In this document: positions 14,958-24,069 of the stretch, piece after piece
Numbering within the stretch: position 1 is the stretch's first letter
Layout: every line of letters starts with the position of its first letter
Source of the DNA: UMGS1696 sp964634795
GTDB taxonomy: Bacteria > Bacillota > Clostridia > Oscillospirales > CAG-272
NCBI GenBank assembly: GCA_964634795.1
Contig: CAZWLL010000009.1
Span: 1-53,159, forward strand
Direction: 5' to 3'
DNA: 53,159 bases
The notes under the pieces: generated by a model
Told to the model about the DNA's origin: nothing
The model's input: the letters and a program-made list of their open reading frames with translations, nothing else
Databases searched by the model: none
Position numbers and translations under genes: made by a program

Positions 14958-15900
14958 ATACGGCTTTTTCGCCTCTTAAAATGACAGTTCCATCAGTATC
15001 AGTTCGATAAATTACCGCATCCGCTTTTTTCAGTCTTTTAAGTACCTCGGATGTCGGGTGTCCGTAAGAGTTATTTTTACCGCATGATATTACGGCAATC
15101 TCAGGCGTCACAGTATTCAGAAACTCCTCAGATGACGAGCTTCTTGAGCCGTGATGCCCAACCTTAAGAATATCACAGTCGAGTGTTTGTCCGTATTTCT
15201 CAAGTGCATATTCCTCTTCTTCCGTTTCGGCGTCGCCTGTTATGAGCAGCGTCGTGTCCTCGGCTGTTATCTTTATGAACAAACTCGAGTTGTTGTAATC
15301 ATCAGAGAAGAAATCAAACAAATCGTAAACCTGCGCGGAAATATTACCGGTATCATATTGGACGGCATCTGTCAGATATATAATCTCCGTTCCCTGCTCT
15401 TTTGCAGCCTCAACGGCTTCGACATAAAACTCTTCATCGGTAACAAGCTCAGACATAACCAGATAATCAACGGAAACCGCTTTCAAAACATCCGCCGCTC
15501 CGCCCATATGGTCTTCATGAGGATGAGTCACAAAGAAATAATCCACATGCGGTGAATACATACTGACGTATTCCGCAGTCTTCTCTCCGCTTGATTTAGG
15601 TCCTGCATCGACAAGAACCGCTTCCCCTTGATATGTTACAAGCACGCAGTCTCCCTGACCTACATCGACAAAACGGAACGTGGGAAGTCCGTCTATCAAT
15701 TCGGCTGACGGAATTAATGTTCCTGTTTTTACATAAGCGAATATCGAATATATTGTACCGATTATTACTGCTACGACAGCCGAAAGCATTGTATAGACGC
15801 TTTTTTTCTTTCCGTGCTGTATGTCTTCCGGATGTCTGTCGTTATTCGCATAACGATTATGCTTCGGGTCTTTTTGGTATTTGCCTTTGTACTCTCTCAT
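14956..15900 (-). CDS. Membrane-anchored metallo-beta-lactamase-fold hydrolase (ComEC C-terminal type)
   Basis: The 314-aa protein has a basic N-terminal tail, one membrane helix (about 36-56) and an extracytoplasmic metallo-beta-lactamase fold. The motif THPHEDHMGG gives His126, His128, Asp130 and His131; GDAETEEEE and VGHHGSRSSSS supply further ligands. The domain resembles the ComEC/Rec2 C-terminal nuclease-like domain and stand-alone relatives, whose substrate is probably nucleic acid or a phosphodiester. The ATG at 15900 overlaps the upstream stop in an ATGA arrangement, so the TTG at 15909 is rejected. It ends the run of genes starting with the DUF1836 regulator. Confidence 0.82.
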   Translation of the reverse strand: MREYKGKYQKDPKHNRYANNDRHPEDIQHGKKKSVYTMLSAVVAVIIGTIYSIFAYVKTGTLIPSAELIDGLPTFRFVDVGQGDCVLVTYQGEAVLVDAGPKSSGEKTAEYVSMYSPHVDYFFVTHPHEDHMGGAADVLKAVSVDYLVMSELVTDEEFYVEAVEAAKEQGTEIIYLTDAVQYDTGNISAQVYDLFDFFSDDYNNSSLFIKITAEDTTLLITGDAETEEEEYALEKYGQTLDCDILKVGHHGSRSSSSEEFLNTVTPEIAVISCGKNNSYGHPTSEVLKRLKKADAVIYRTDTDGTVILRGEKAV

Positions 15901-17486
15901 TCTTCGCAATCGATTTCAACTATCTTTTCGCCATGTGTATTTATTATATTTCTTTGCACGGTAAGTCCGCTGACACCTCTGATAAATATACCATGCTCGG
16001 CGTTCGGTGCATCGATTATATTATCCTCGATTATTACATTGCTTATGTTCTTCGATACAGGATTCTCGCAATCTGATTTTACCAGAACTCCCGCTGCCTC
16101 TCCGAAGCACATACCGCAGTTAGTTATTCTGTTTCTGCGTATAATGATGTCCCTCGGAGATACACCTTCATACCACCATGATTCGGATGCGGCTTCTATT
16201 GCGGGGCCTTGAATATTGCGGAATGTGTTGCGTTCAATCAAAGCACCGTGAGTTTTCACAAGAACACCGCGTGCGAAATGAGATGCGGAATAACAGCCTG
16301 TAACCTCAACAAACGGCAGTCTCGTAACATCGGCAAACACAAGTCCGCTTGTATTTTCGGGTAAGACATGGTCTACTGTAACACGGCATTTCCAGTCCGC
16401 CGGCATCGGGGTTACCGAAACCACCTTATACGTATCGATTACCTTCAAATCACTTTTTCTTGTTAATTCCAAGGTATCTCCTACATCGGGGTAGTCAAGA
16501 GTTTGCGTATGTGTGCCGTCAGGCGTCTTTTCCTGCATATAAAACTCTGTGTCCGATACTTTAACTATTATTTCCTGATAGTAACCGTGTACATTTGTAA
16601 AGTCATCTCCCTGATATTCGAACACACAGTCTTCGAATTTAAGCTTGCCCTTCATCGATGTAAAGTGCGTAGCGTCTGTGTTCGTGGAGAAATGATAACC
16701 GCATGAGGGAACGACCCACAGTCTGTTCATAGTCACATTTTCACATCTGTTTCCCACAACTCCCATACCGGGCTGATTATTAACAGTAACATCGGTTAAT
16801 GTTATATTTTCGGATTCGGATATATGTATTGCGGGTCTGAAATGATATGTGTGAATCGTGTTGAATTCATCACCTACATGAAGTCCTTTGCATTTGACCT
16901 TGGCTTTAAAATGATGCTCATCAACGAATGTGTATTCCAAAAGATCACCGTATTTGTTGTCACCGCTGAAGGAATCGCACCATGTGTATCTGAGCAGCAT
17001 AGGTGTCTTTGATGTAATGGGACAATCCTTATCTAATTCAACAACTGCATTATAGACGTCTTCCTGCTCCGCAGGGTCGCACTTAATAACATATCCGCGG
17101 CTGAACGGTTTTCTCTTATGTGCTATTGTGAGTCCCGAAAGCTCTACATTTTCGCATTTCTTAACACATACAGGCTCCATAAAGCCGTCTACAATGAATT
17201 TTGCACCGTATGCGGAAATCTTACAGTCATGAAGCTCGGTTAAATCGAATCCGACATCATATTTAAATTTCGGGTTAAACATAATCCTCTGGGGATTGCC
17301 GCCGTACTCACCCGTCATAACCGCTGTCTGAGTAGCTCTTGCAAGCTCCGTGGTTATCACATAATCTCCCGGTTCGATAATCAATGTGCTGCCGATACCT
17401 TTTCGTAAGTCGGAAACCGCCTTTTTCAGTGCCGATACAGTGTCGCCTGAATTATAATCGGAAAAATGAATTATACCGTTATTCAT
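15897..17486 (-). CDS. Parallel beta-helix protein, GH110-like
   Basis: The 529-aa protein is a right-handed beta-helix with repeated asparagine-rich turns (ENITLTDVTV, ENVTMNRLWV, ISNVIIEDNII). The block NTDATHFTSMKGK followed by FEYQGDDFTNVHGYY resembles the active-site region of GH110 alpha-1,3-galactosidases, whose conserved acidic residues sit in such blocks. No signal peptide is present, so the protein is probably cytoplasmic. It starts 37 nt after the flotillin gene with AGAGGTG before the ATG, and overlaps the MBL-fold gene by 4 nt. Substrate is not known; pectate-lyase-like epimerase or lyase activity is an alternative. Confidence 0.7.
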   Translation of the reverse strand: MNNGIIHFSDYNSGDTVSALKKAVSDLRKGIGSTLIIEPGDYVITTELARATQTAVMTGEYGGNPQRIMFNPKFKYDVGFDLTELHDCKISAYGAKFIVDGFMEPVCVKKCENVELSGLTIAHKRKPFSRGYVIKCDPAEQEDVYNAVVELDKDCPITSKTPMLLRYTWCDSFSGDNKYGDLLEYTFVDEHHFKAKVKCKGLHVGDEFNTIHTYHFRPAIHISESENITLTDVTVNNQPGMGVVGNRCENVTMNRLWVVPSCGYHFSTNTDATHFTSMKGKLKFEDCVFEYQGDDFTNVHGYYQEIIVKVSDTEFYMQEKTPDGTHTQTLDYPDVGDTLELTRKSDLKVIDTYKVVSVTPMPADWKCRVTVDHVLPENTSGLVFADVTRLPFVEVTGCYSASHFARGVLVKTHGALIERNTFRNIQGPAIEAASESWWYEGVSPRDIIIRRNRITNCGMCFGEAAGVLVKSDCENPVSKNISNVIIEDNIIDAPNAEHGIFIRGVSGLTVQRNIINTHGEKIVEIDCEE

Positions 17487-17523
17487 TTAATATCACCTCT
17501 ACATTAATACTTAAAATACGATA

Positions 17524-18957
17524 TTATTTGTCCGAAGTCTCTTCGGATTTCACATCTGCGCTGTCAGATTCCGTTTTCTTTTCACCGAGATACTTCGGCA
17601 GCTGCATACCCGCCATGTCAAACATCTCGTTAAGAGGAGGAATACTTTTATATAAGCCAGAAATAAAATCCGCAGTTGTGCTCTTGCCGTCTTTTGTCGT
17701 ACCGCCGTCCCAAACGGTAATTTTATCAATCTGAAGATTTTTAATTGCTTCAACCTGAATTTTCGTGAGCTCTTCCATTTTATCCGCAAGCATAAGTCGG
17801 ATTGCGTCGTTGGCATCTCCTCCGGCGGACTTAACGATTTCGGCAAAACCTTCCGCCTGTTTCGTAAGCATTTGCTTCATACCGTCGGCTTCCGCCTGCA
17901 TTTTCATCAGAATAGCATCCGCTTCACCTTTCGCACGGCGTCTGGTTTGCTCAGCCTCCGCTTCAGCCTGAAGCTCGAGCTTTTTCTTTTCAATTTCGGT
18001 TTTAACTATAATATCAGCCTCCAGCTTAGCCTGCTCGAAATGAGCTCTCGCTTCCTCGGCAGCCTTCTGCGCATCAAATGATTCCTGCTCCGCACGCGCT
18101 TTTGCTATGTTTTCGGCTGCTGTTGCACGTTTTAAGGCCTCGGCTTCTCTTTCACGTCTTGTCGCATCGGAGTCCGCTACCTTAGCTTTAGCTTCGTTCT
18201 CACCGCCTATAGCTTCGGAATCCGATTTTGATACCGATATACGCTTATCACGGTCTGCCTCTGCGGCACCTATAGCACCCGATCTTTCTGCTTCAGCAAC
18301 CGAAATTTTCGCATCGTTTATCGCTTTGGCTGCCGCTTCCTTACCGAGAGCTACTATATATCCGGATTCATCTGTAATATCGGTTACGTTTACGTTAATA
18401 AGTCTCAAGCCTATTTTCTTAAGCTCGGTTTCAACATTGCTTGATACCGCCTCAAGGAACTTGTCTCTGTCGGAGTTAATCTCCTCGATATCCATAGTCG
18501 CGATAATAAGTCGCATCTGACCGAAAATAATATCCTCGGCAATCTGCTTTATTTCATCTATCTTCATTCCGAGAAGACGCTCGGCTGCATTTTGCATAAC
18601 ACCGTTTTCGGTTGAAATTCCTACAGTGAATCTTGACGGAACGTCGACACGAATATTCTGTTTCGAAAGCGCGTTTCTTAAGTCAACCTGAATTGACATA
18701 GGTGTTAAATCAAGATACTCATAAGCTTGAATAACAGGCCAAATGAATGACGCACCGCCGTGAATACATTTAGCGGAACGCTGCTGTCCGTCCTGCGTCT
18801 GTCCGACTTTACCGTAAATAACAAGAATTTTATCCGACGGACACTTTCTGTAACGCGACAGAATAACAATTAACGTGGTCATTACCACAAGTACAATAAC
18901 ACATACAAGCATTAATACCGATGGGTCCATTTGAGCTGTCGTTAAAATTGCTTTCAT
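17524..18957 (-). CDS. floT: Flotillin-like membrane scaffold protein
   Basis: Flotillins organise functional membrane microdomains and affect fluidity, signalling and secretion. The 477-aa protein has an N-terminal membrane segment (about 14-34), an SPFH/band 7 domain (about 40-220), and a long Glu/Ala-rich coiled coil (about 220-370) typical of flotillin. The C-terminal tail is charged. It lies directly downstream of an NfeD-like gene, the same pairing as yuaF-floT in Bacillus subtilis. The paired gene order supports the assignment strongly. Confidence 0.92.
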   Translation of the reverse strand: MKAILTTAQMDPSVLMLVCVIVLVVMTTLIVILSRYRKCPSDKILVIYGKVGQTQDGQQRSAKCIHGGASFIWPVIQAYEYLDLTPMSIQVDLRNALSKQNIRVDVPSRFTVGISTENGVMQNAAERLLGMKIDEIKQIAEDIIFGQMRLIIATMDIEEINSDRDKFLEAVSSNVETELKKIGLRLINVNVTDITDESGYIVALGKEAAAKAINDAKISVAEAERSGAIGAAEADRDKRISVSKSDSEAIGGENEAKAKVADSDATRREREAEALKRATAAENIAKARAEQESFDAQKAAEEARAHFEQAKLEADIIVKTEIEKKKLELQAEAEAEQTRRRAKGEADAILMKMQAEADGMKQMLTKQAEGFAEIVKSAGGDANDAIRLMLADKMEELTKIQVEAIKNLQIDKITVWDGGTTKDGKSTTADFISGLYKSIPPLNEMFDMAGMQLPKYLGEKKTESDSADVKSEETSDK

Positions 18958-18988
18958 ATTTATCTCCTTTAAAAAATTAATTATTCCG

Positions 18989-19588
18989 TTATTTTATCGG
19001 CTCCACTACTACAGTATCGTTTTCATCTGTTGCGATAATTCTCACGTTCTCTCCCGTCATGAGCTTTCTGTCACATGAGGTAACCGCAGTAACTTCAATA
19101 AACCTTTCCTGTACGGTTACGTTAATCTTTCCGCTTCCTGTCATATTCGGCGGTATCGGAATATAAACCGTACCGACCTTACCGATTGTGTATCCGAGAA
19201 CAATATTGCCACTTGACTGCAGTTTTGACGCAAGACGCATAACATATGCCAGACCTACCAATGTTAAAAATCCGAACACTGCAGCGAATATCACGGACAT
19301 TGTAAGCGGAATACCGCTGTTGTACATTGCAAGTCCACTCCATCCTCCGACAGCAGCCATAGCCATAATCCCCCTGAGTGAAAACAAAGCGAGTCCGTCG
19401 CCGCCTCCGTCTCCGGGTGTGTCTCCTATACCGTTGCCGGTAATGTCGATTCCGTCGGCATCAATATCGTCGTCACCTATTCCGAACAAAAGCAGAACAG
19501 TCTGTATCGTCAAAACAAGTGTTGATGGTATCGCAATAATCGCGAATATCTGTCCTGCCAGATCCAAGCTTTTCCACCATTCAATCAT
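18989..19588 (-). CDS. NfeD-like (YuaF-type) membrane protein, flotillin partner
   Basis: The 199-aa protein has an N-terminal membrane helix, an acidic Asp/Gly-rich loop (about residues 37-64), two further helices, and a C-terminal OB-fold (about 130-199) of the NfeD type. NfeD-like proteins are encoded beside flotillins and are thought to assist them at the membrane. The Asp/Gly loop is common in this subfamily and may bind divalent cations. Only 2 nt separate it from the DUF1836 gene, and 31 nt from the flotillin gene, so all three share one transcript. Confidence 0.85.
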   Translation of the reverse strand: MIEWWKSLDLAGQIFAIIAIPSTLVLTIQTVLLLFGIGDDDIDADGIDITGNGIGDTPGDGGGDGLALFSLRGIMAMAAVGGWSGLAMYNSGIPLTMSVIFAAVFGFLTLVGLAYVMRLASKLQSSGNIVLGYTIGKVGTVYIPIPPNMTGSGKINVTVQERFIEVTAVTSCDRKLMTGENVRIIATDENDTVVVEPIK

Positions 19589-19590
19589 AT

Positions 19591-20187
19591 TTATCTGCCT
19601 TTCTTATGCGGCTTTTCCGCTCCGAGATTATCAAGCATCGTTTCCGCTTCATCCTTTATTACCGACGAACAGTAAGTCAACGTAATAATCTTAATGCCGA
19701 GCGCAAGTCTTCTTTTCGCTCCCGTAATCGGCTCGACATAATCGGAGAGGACATCGTCAATAACATCATCCATACCGACGAAAATTACATTTTGGTTTGA
19801 TGACAGCTTATCGAGTACACCGCATGTATAACCGTACAGTTCGCTTTCACTGACTATTATATCCTGCTCGGATTTACCGTTAATAAATTCCAGCAGGTAA
19901 ATAATCCGTGAAAGCTGCATTGTGTCACGCATCATATTAATTATAAGTATTCGCGCGAGGTGCTCCTTGGTATACGATTTTTTCTCGGGGCTTCCTACCC
20001 ATCCCCTTTTCAGCCAATTCTGAAGAGTCGACCCGTCGATTCCCGTGATTTCCTTAATTTGCGCCAGCATTATCCTGTCTGTAATATAAAACACTTTGTT
20101 CAAGAAATCAAGTCCTGCAGCTCCGCCCATCTTGTCACGGTTCAATACAGTCCCGGGAATATTGTTTATTTGCTCACTGTTTACCAT
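19591..20187 (-). CDS. DUF1836 putative DNA-binding regulator
   Basis: The 198-aa protein matches the DUF1836 family (PF08876), seen in the block LQNWLKRGWVGSPEKKSYTKEHLARILIINMMRD (about residues 56-90), which resembles a MerR-like helix-turn-helix. No membrane helix is seen. It is the first gene of the operon containing the NfeD-like and flotillin genes, so it may regulate that operon or itself. The ATG at 20187 is the first possible start because an in-frame TGA lies immediately upstream; its GGGGAGG site is unusually far (about 12 nt). Confidence 0.8.
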   Translation of the reverse strand: MVNSEQINNIPGTVLNRDKMGGAAGLDFLNKVFYITDRIMLAQIKEITGIDGSTLQNWLKRGWVGSPEKKSYTKEHLARILIINMMRDTMQLSRIIYLLEFINGKSEQDIIVSESELYGYTCGVLDKLSSNQNVIFVGMDDVIDDVLSDYVEPITGAKRRLALGIKIITLTYCSSVIKDEAETMLDNLGAEKPHKKGR

Positions 20188-20225
20188 TCACCGTTCATTC
20201 CTCCCCATGTAATGCTGTTATTTAT

Positions 20226-20254
20226 ATGATATCATGCGTTCAAATGACTGTCAA
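20226..20254 (-). promoter_or_regulatory. Promoter of the DUF1836-NfeD-flotillin run
   Basis: TTGACA (20254-20249), 17-bp spacer, TATCAT (20231-20226). Confidence 0.8.
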
Positions 20255-20334
20255 TAGGAATATATAATTTTAATCGAATATTAATTTATAGCATCGCTTA
20301 TACATCGTTTCGCAATTATTTTAAAGTTCGATAT

Positions 20335-20363
20335 TTGACAAGCACGGTTTTTAGCGGTATAAT
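20335..20363 (+). promoter_or_regulatory. Promoter of the AraC-family gene
   Basis: TTGACA (20335-20340), 17-bp spacer, TATAAT (20358-20363), perfect consensus. The leader is about 70 nt. The promoter is divergent from that of the DUF1836 gene, 80 bp away. Confidence 0.85.
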
Positions 20364-20438
20364 GAAGTGTTGCGTTCAAAAGGTTATTTTAGTTTTATTC
20401 GATGTTTTTCTTAAATAAACAATGGGAGTTTAAAGCCA

Positions 20439-21266
20439 ATGTATTTTAATACATACAACGAAAAAATCATATACGTAGGAAAAAACGATCCGCATTCTGT
20501 GTTCTCATGCATGCTTGCGGGAACAACATATAAAAATCCCAACTACAGGATTTACAGAAGCAGCTGCGAGGTATATGTCTTCGAATATGTTGTCTCCGGT
20601 CACGGAGCAATAGAAGTCGGAGGCACTGTATATGATGTCCATGAGGGTATGTTTTACTGCTTGGAAAAAGGTGTTGATGAGCTTCATTATGCCTCGTCGG
20701 ATGATCCTTACGAAAAAATGTGGATAAACCTTGACGGTGAGCTTGTTCGCAGGCTTTTTAACTTTTTTAATATAAATACTGTATTTACAGCGGAAGTTAA
20801 TGTAATGAGCCTGTTTATTGAAATACATGACAAGCTCGAGCATATGGATGACACAAACGAATCCGATACATATTCGGAGATTCTCAGCTTAGTATTCAAT
20901 ATGCTCGTTCTCGCAACAAAAAAACAATTCTTCCCTTCCGATTTAGTTAATATATCCGCGGGAGAAAAAATACGCGCGTTTATCGATAAAAATATATACA
21001 ATGATATTTCGCTCGATGACATTGCCTCTGAATTCGGTATAACGAAAATGCATGTCATACGGTTATTCAAGCAAAAATACAGCATAACTCCGATACAGTA
21101 TATCCTCGACAAAAAAATATCAATATCGAAAAGCCTTCTCACCGGAACGCTGATGCCAATTAAGGAAATTGCGTCCCTGCTTAATTACTCAAACACACAG
21201 CATTTCTCAGGCGCGTTTAAAAAAGCCGTAGGCTGTACGCCGAACAAATACAGGCAAGCCAAATAA
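20439..21266 (+). CDS. AraC-family transcriptional regulator
   Basis: The 275-aa protein has an N-terminal cupin-like ligand-binding domain (about 20-160; VSGHGAIEVGGTVYDVHEGMFY is typical) and a C-terminal AraC double helix-turn-helix (about 175-275), ending in the family signature around YSNTQHFSGAFKKAVGCTPNKYR. Relatives sense sugars or metabolites. No obvious carbohydrate operon is adjacent on the same strand, so the target is unknown; candidates nearby are the sugar isomerase/oxidoreductase pair at 23129 and the beta-helix gene. GGGAG lies 10 nt before the ATG. Confidence 0.9.
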   Translation: MYFNTYNEKIIYVGKNDPHSVFSCMLAGTTYKNPNYRIYRSSCEVYVFEYVVSGHGAIEVGGTVYDVHEGMFYCLEKGVDELHYASSDDPYEKMWINLDGELVRRLFNFFNINTVFTAEVNVMSLFIEIHDKLEHMDDTNESDTYSEILSLVFNMLVLATKKQFFPSDLVNISAGEKIRAFIDKNIYNDISLDDIASEFGITKMHVIRLFKQKYSITPIQYILDKKISISKSLLTGTLMPIKEIASLLNYSNTQHFSGAFKKAVGCTPNKYRQAK

Positions 21267-21270
21267 AAGA

Positions 21271-21304
21271 CCTCCGCCGCACGGAATCGTCCATGCTGCG
21301 GAGG
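21271..21304. terminator. Bidirectional terminator between the AraC gene and guaB
   Basis: CCTCCGCCGCA (21271-21281) pairs with TGCTGCGGAGG (21294-21304) with one mismatch. T-rich tails follow on both strands. Confidence 0.75.
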
Positions 21305-21328
21305 CTTATTTGTAATTATATTGTTTTA

Positions 21329-22807
21329 TTACAGCGGAAGTGCTGAGTAGTTAGGGGCTTCCTTTGTTATTGAAATATCATGCGGATGGGATTCTTTGAG
21401 TCCGTTGCCTGACATCTTAACAAATCTTCCGTTCTGCTTCAAATCTTCAACGGTTGCCGCACCGCAATAGCCCATACCTGAACGGAGTCCGCCCATCAGC
21501 TGGAATACTGTATCCGCAAGAGGTCCTTTGTACGGAACTCTTCCTTCTACGCCTTCGGGAACGAGCTTTTTAGCGCCTTCCTGGAAATATCTGTCCTTCG
21601 ATCCTTTTTCCATTGCGGCAAGAGAACCCATACCGCGATAAACCTTGAATCTTCTGCCCTGGTATATTTCGGTATCTCCGGGGCTTTCTTCACATCCCGC
21701 AAGGAGAGAACCTACCATTATTACATTAGCTCCGGCTGCGATTGCCTTTGTTATATCACCGCTGTATTTAATACCGCCGTCTGCAATAACGGGTATTCCT
21801 TCTTCGAGAGCTTCTGAGTACGCATTCATGATAGCTGAAATCTGCGGAACACCGATTCCGGCTACAACACGTGTCGTACAAATCGAACCGGGGCCTATAC
21901 CTACCTTAATTGCGTCGGCTCCGGCAGCTATAAGGTCATGAGCGGCTTCGCCTGTTGCGATGTTGCCCGCAATCAGCTGACATTCCGGAAATGCTGTTTT
22001 TACTTTATCTATGCAATTCAGGATATTTCTCGAGTGTCCATGAGCGGAATCAAGCACCAGAACATCCGCGCCTGCTTTAATCAATGCACCTGCGCGCTCT
22101 GTAACGTCACTTGTTACACCTATTGCCGCACCGCACAGAAGTCTGCCGTGTGCGTCCTTTGCGGAATTGGGATAACGGTCTGCCTTTTCGATATCTTTTA
22201 TCGTAATAAGTCCGCGAAGCTTATTCTTGTCATCAACTATGGGAAGCTTTTCGATTTTATGCTTGCGCAGTATTTCCTTAGCCTGCTCAAGTGTTGTTCC
22301 GACGGGAACCGTTATAAGGTTTTCCTTAGTCATAACGTCTTTAATCGGAACATTGTAATCAGTCATGAATCGAAGGTCACGGTTGGTAATGATTCCGACA
22401 AGCACACCGTTTTCATCGCATATCGGAACTCCGGAAATTTTGTATTTGCCCATCAGCTCGTCTGCTTCATAAACAAAATTATCAGGATGGAGGAAGAAGG
22501 GATCTGTTATTACTCCGTTTTCACTTCTCTTTACACGTTCAACCTGATCACATTGCTGTTCGATTGTCATATTCTTATGGATAATACCGATTCCGCCTTC
22601 TCGCGCCATAGCAATTGCAAGGGCATATTCGGTAACAGTATCCATAGCCGCACTCATAAGAGGAATGTTAAGCTCAATTTTCTTTGTCAGATGAGTCTTC
22701 AAAGATACCGTTCTCGGAAGAACGTCACTTTTTGCCGGTATAAGCAGTACGTCATCGAAGGTAATTCCTTCATATGCAATTTTGTTTGCTATAAAGTCTT
22801 TTGACAT
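21329..22807 (-). CDS. guaB: Inosine-5'-monophosphate dehydrogenase
   Basis: IMPDH oxidises IMP to XMP with NAD, the committed step to guanine nucleotides. The 492-aa protein has the TIM barrel interrupted by two CBS domains (about 95-205). The catalytic Cys lies in GIGPGSICTTRVV, and the flap motif and GGLRSGMGYCGA are present. The ATG at 22807 is used; a TTG at 22813 has a better-spaced AAAGG site (7 nt) and could be the true start, adding two residues. It is a single gene with its own promoter and terminator. Confidence 0.97.
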   Translation of the reverse strand: MSKDFIANKIAYEGITFDDVLLIPAKSDVLPRTVSLKTHLTKKIELNIPLMSAAMDTVTEYALAIAMAREGGIGIIHKNMTIEQQCDQVERVKRSENGVITDPFFLHPDNFVYEADELMGKYKISGVPICDENGVLVGIITNRDLRFMTDYNVPIKDVMTKENLITVPVGTTLEQAKEILRKHKIEKLPIVDDKNKLRGLITIKDIEKADRYPNSAKDAHGRLLCGAAIGVTSDVTERAGALIKAGADVLVLDSAHGHSRNILNCIDKVKTAFPECQLIAGNIATGEAAHDLIAAGADAIKVGIGPGSICTTRVVAGIGVPQISAIMNAYSEALEEGIPVIADGGIKYSGDITKAIAAGANVIMVGSLLAGCEESPGDTEIYQGRRFKVYRGMGSLAAMEKGSKDRYFQEGAKKLVPEGVEGRVPYKGPLADTVFQLMGGLRSGMGYCGAATVEDLKQNGRFVKMSGNGLKESHPHDISITKEAPNYSALPL

Positions 22808-22880
22808 CTTCAAAACCAAACCTTTCTTTCAAAATATGTTTCATGACTGTTTATATGTATACCAAGTGGATATTGTATAG

Positions 22881-22909
22881 ATTATAGAGGATTATCCCAC
22901 ACTTGTCAA
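22881..22909 (-). promoter_or_regulatory. Promoter of guaB
   Basis: TTGACA (22909-22904), 17-bp spacer, TATAAT (22886-22881), perfect consensus. The leader is about 70 nt and shows no guanine or xanthine aptamer that I recognise. Confidence 0.85.
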
Positions 22910-23027
22910 CTGTCAAAAATCACAATATTTTGTTGTTTAAAACCTCGTGTTTACACTATTAGCAGTGTTTTTAATTTCCTTCAGAAAAGCGTCAACATTA
23001 TTTCATTCAAAATATCTCAAAAAGCTC

Positions 23028-23056
23028 TTGATTTTATATGATTCTTAAGATATAAT
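23028..23056 (+). promoter_or_regulatory. Promoter of the sugar isomerase-oxidoreductase pair
   Basis: TTGATT (23028-23033), 17-bp spacer, TATAAT (23051-23056). The stretch from 22910 to this site holds nothing else I can name. Confidence 0.75.
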
Positions 23057-23128
23057 ATTTAAGAAAAGATTATCAGTATTATTCTGACACTTTGAAATAA
23101 TGCATTTCTATATATCGGAGGTATTATT

Positions 23129-23953
23129 ATGGCACTGCCTGTAGCTGTTCAATTATATTCTGTAAGAGACAGCGTTGAAAACGATATGGCATCCGCACTT
23201 CGCAAGGTCAAGGAAATGGGATATGACGGAGTTGAATTCGCCGGTCTCTATGGTCACTCAGCTGATTACATCAAGGGACTTTTAGATGCAATCGGATTAG
23301 TACCGATTTCCGCTCATGTACCGCTTGTCGAAATGTTGGCTGATCCCGACGGAACATTCAAAACATATCAAACAATCGGATGCCGCTTTGTTGCGGTTCC
23401 CTATGTTACGGAAGAAAGACGTCCCGGCGCATCGGATTTCTTTAAAACAATCGACGAGATAGCATCTCTCGGCAAAATCGCAAAAAAATACGGCATTACA
23501 CTGCTTTATCATAACCACGATTTCGAGTTCAAAAAAGTAGACGGTGAATACGGTCTCGATATCCTTTATAAGAAGGTTCCCGCAGAATACCTGCAGACAG
23601 AGCTCGATACATGCTGGGTAAATATCGGCGGTGAGAATCCCGCTGAATATATCGCAAAGTACAACGGACGCACACCTGTCGTTCACCTTAAGGACTTTAA
23701 TATCGAAGGCAAGCTTCCGAAGCATCTTTATGCTCTCATCGGAATGGATGACGATAAGGATGACGATGAGCCTTCATCATTCGAATTCCGTCCCGTAGGT
23801 CACGGTATGCAGAACATGCCCGCAATTCTCGACGCTTCCGTTAAGTCAGGCGCTGAATGGGTAGTTGTAGAACAGGATGAACCCTCAATGGGTCTCTCCA
23901 GAATGGATTCCATAAAGGCCAGCCGCGAATATCTGCGTTCCATAGGTTGGTAA
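23129..23953 (+). CDS. Sugar phosphate isomerase/epimerase-type TIM-barrel protein
   Basis: The 274-aa protein belongs to the xylose isomerase-like/AP endonuclease 2 TIM-barrel superfamily. Metal-ligand motifs are visible: LLYHNHDFEF with its His, LQTELDTCWVNIGG with Glu and Asp, VVHLKDF with His, and VVVEQDEP with Glu. Relatives include sugar epimerases, inosose-type enzymes and 3-keto-glycoside lyases. It is followed 116 nt later by a Gfo/Idh/MocA oxidoreductase on the same strand with no terminator between, a pairing often seen in oxidative sugar processing. Codons are biased to C-ending forms, suggesting high expression. GGAGG precedes the start. Confidence 0.85.
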   Translation: MALPVAVQLYSVRDSVENDMASALRKVKEMGYDGVEFAGLYGHSADYIKGLLDAIGLVPISAHVPLVEMLADPDGTFKTYQTIGCRFVAVPYVTEERRPGASDFFKTIDEIASLGKIAKKYGITLLYHNHDFEFKKVDGEYGLDILYKKVPAEYLQTELDTCWVNIGGENPAEYIAKYNGRTPVVHLKDFNIEGKLPKHLYALIGMDDDKDDDEPSSFEFRPVGHGMQNMPAILDASVKSGAEWVVVEQDEPSMGLSRMDSIKASREYLRSIGW

Positions 23954-24069
23954 GCCGATGGTCGGTTAGGTAAACCGTTAGTCAGTTAAAACAATCCAAT
24001 TTTGAAATAATCCGCTGTCCGAGAAGAAGCGGTTATCAATAAAAAATCAATGAAAGGCGGACAAAATAA

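Noticed and set aside
18989..19588. The Asp/Gly-rich loop of the NfeD-like protein as a novel calcium-binding domain
   Set aside because: Such loops are common in this subfamily, so it is noted in the gene entry rather than claimed as new.
20180..20205. A five-codon leader frame (MNGEW) overlapping the DUF1836 start
   Set aside because: The strong GGGGAGG site is only one base from its ATG, too close for efficient initiation, so a real leader peptide is unlikely.
21938..22804. A 288-codon frame antisense to guaB, and a 219-codon frame antisense to pepP at 11632-12291
   Set aside because: Both lie wholly inside well-recognised genes on the other strand and show no domain or ribosome binding site; they are shadows of codon bias.
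22808..22880. A purine riboswitch upstream of guaB
   Set aside because: The leader is only about 70 nt and lacks the conserved blocks of guanine or PreQ1-type aptamers.
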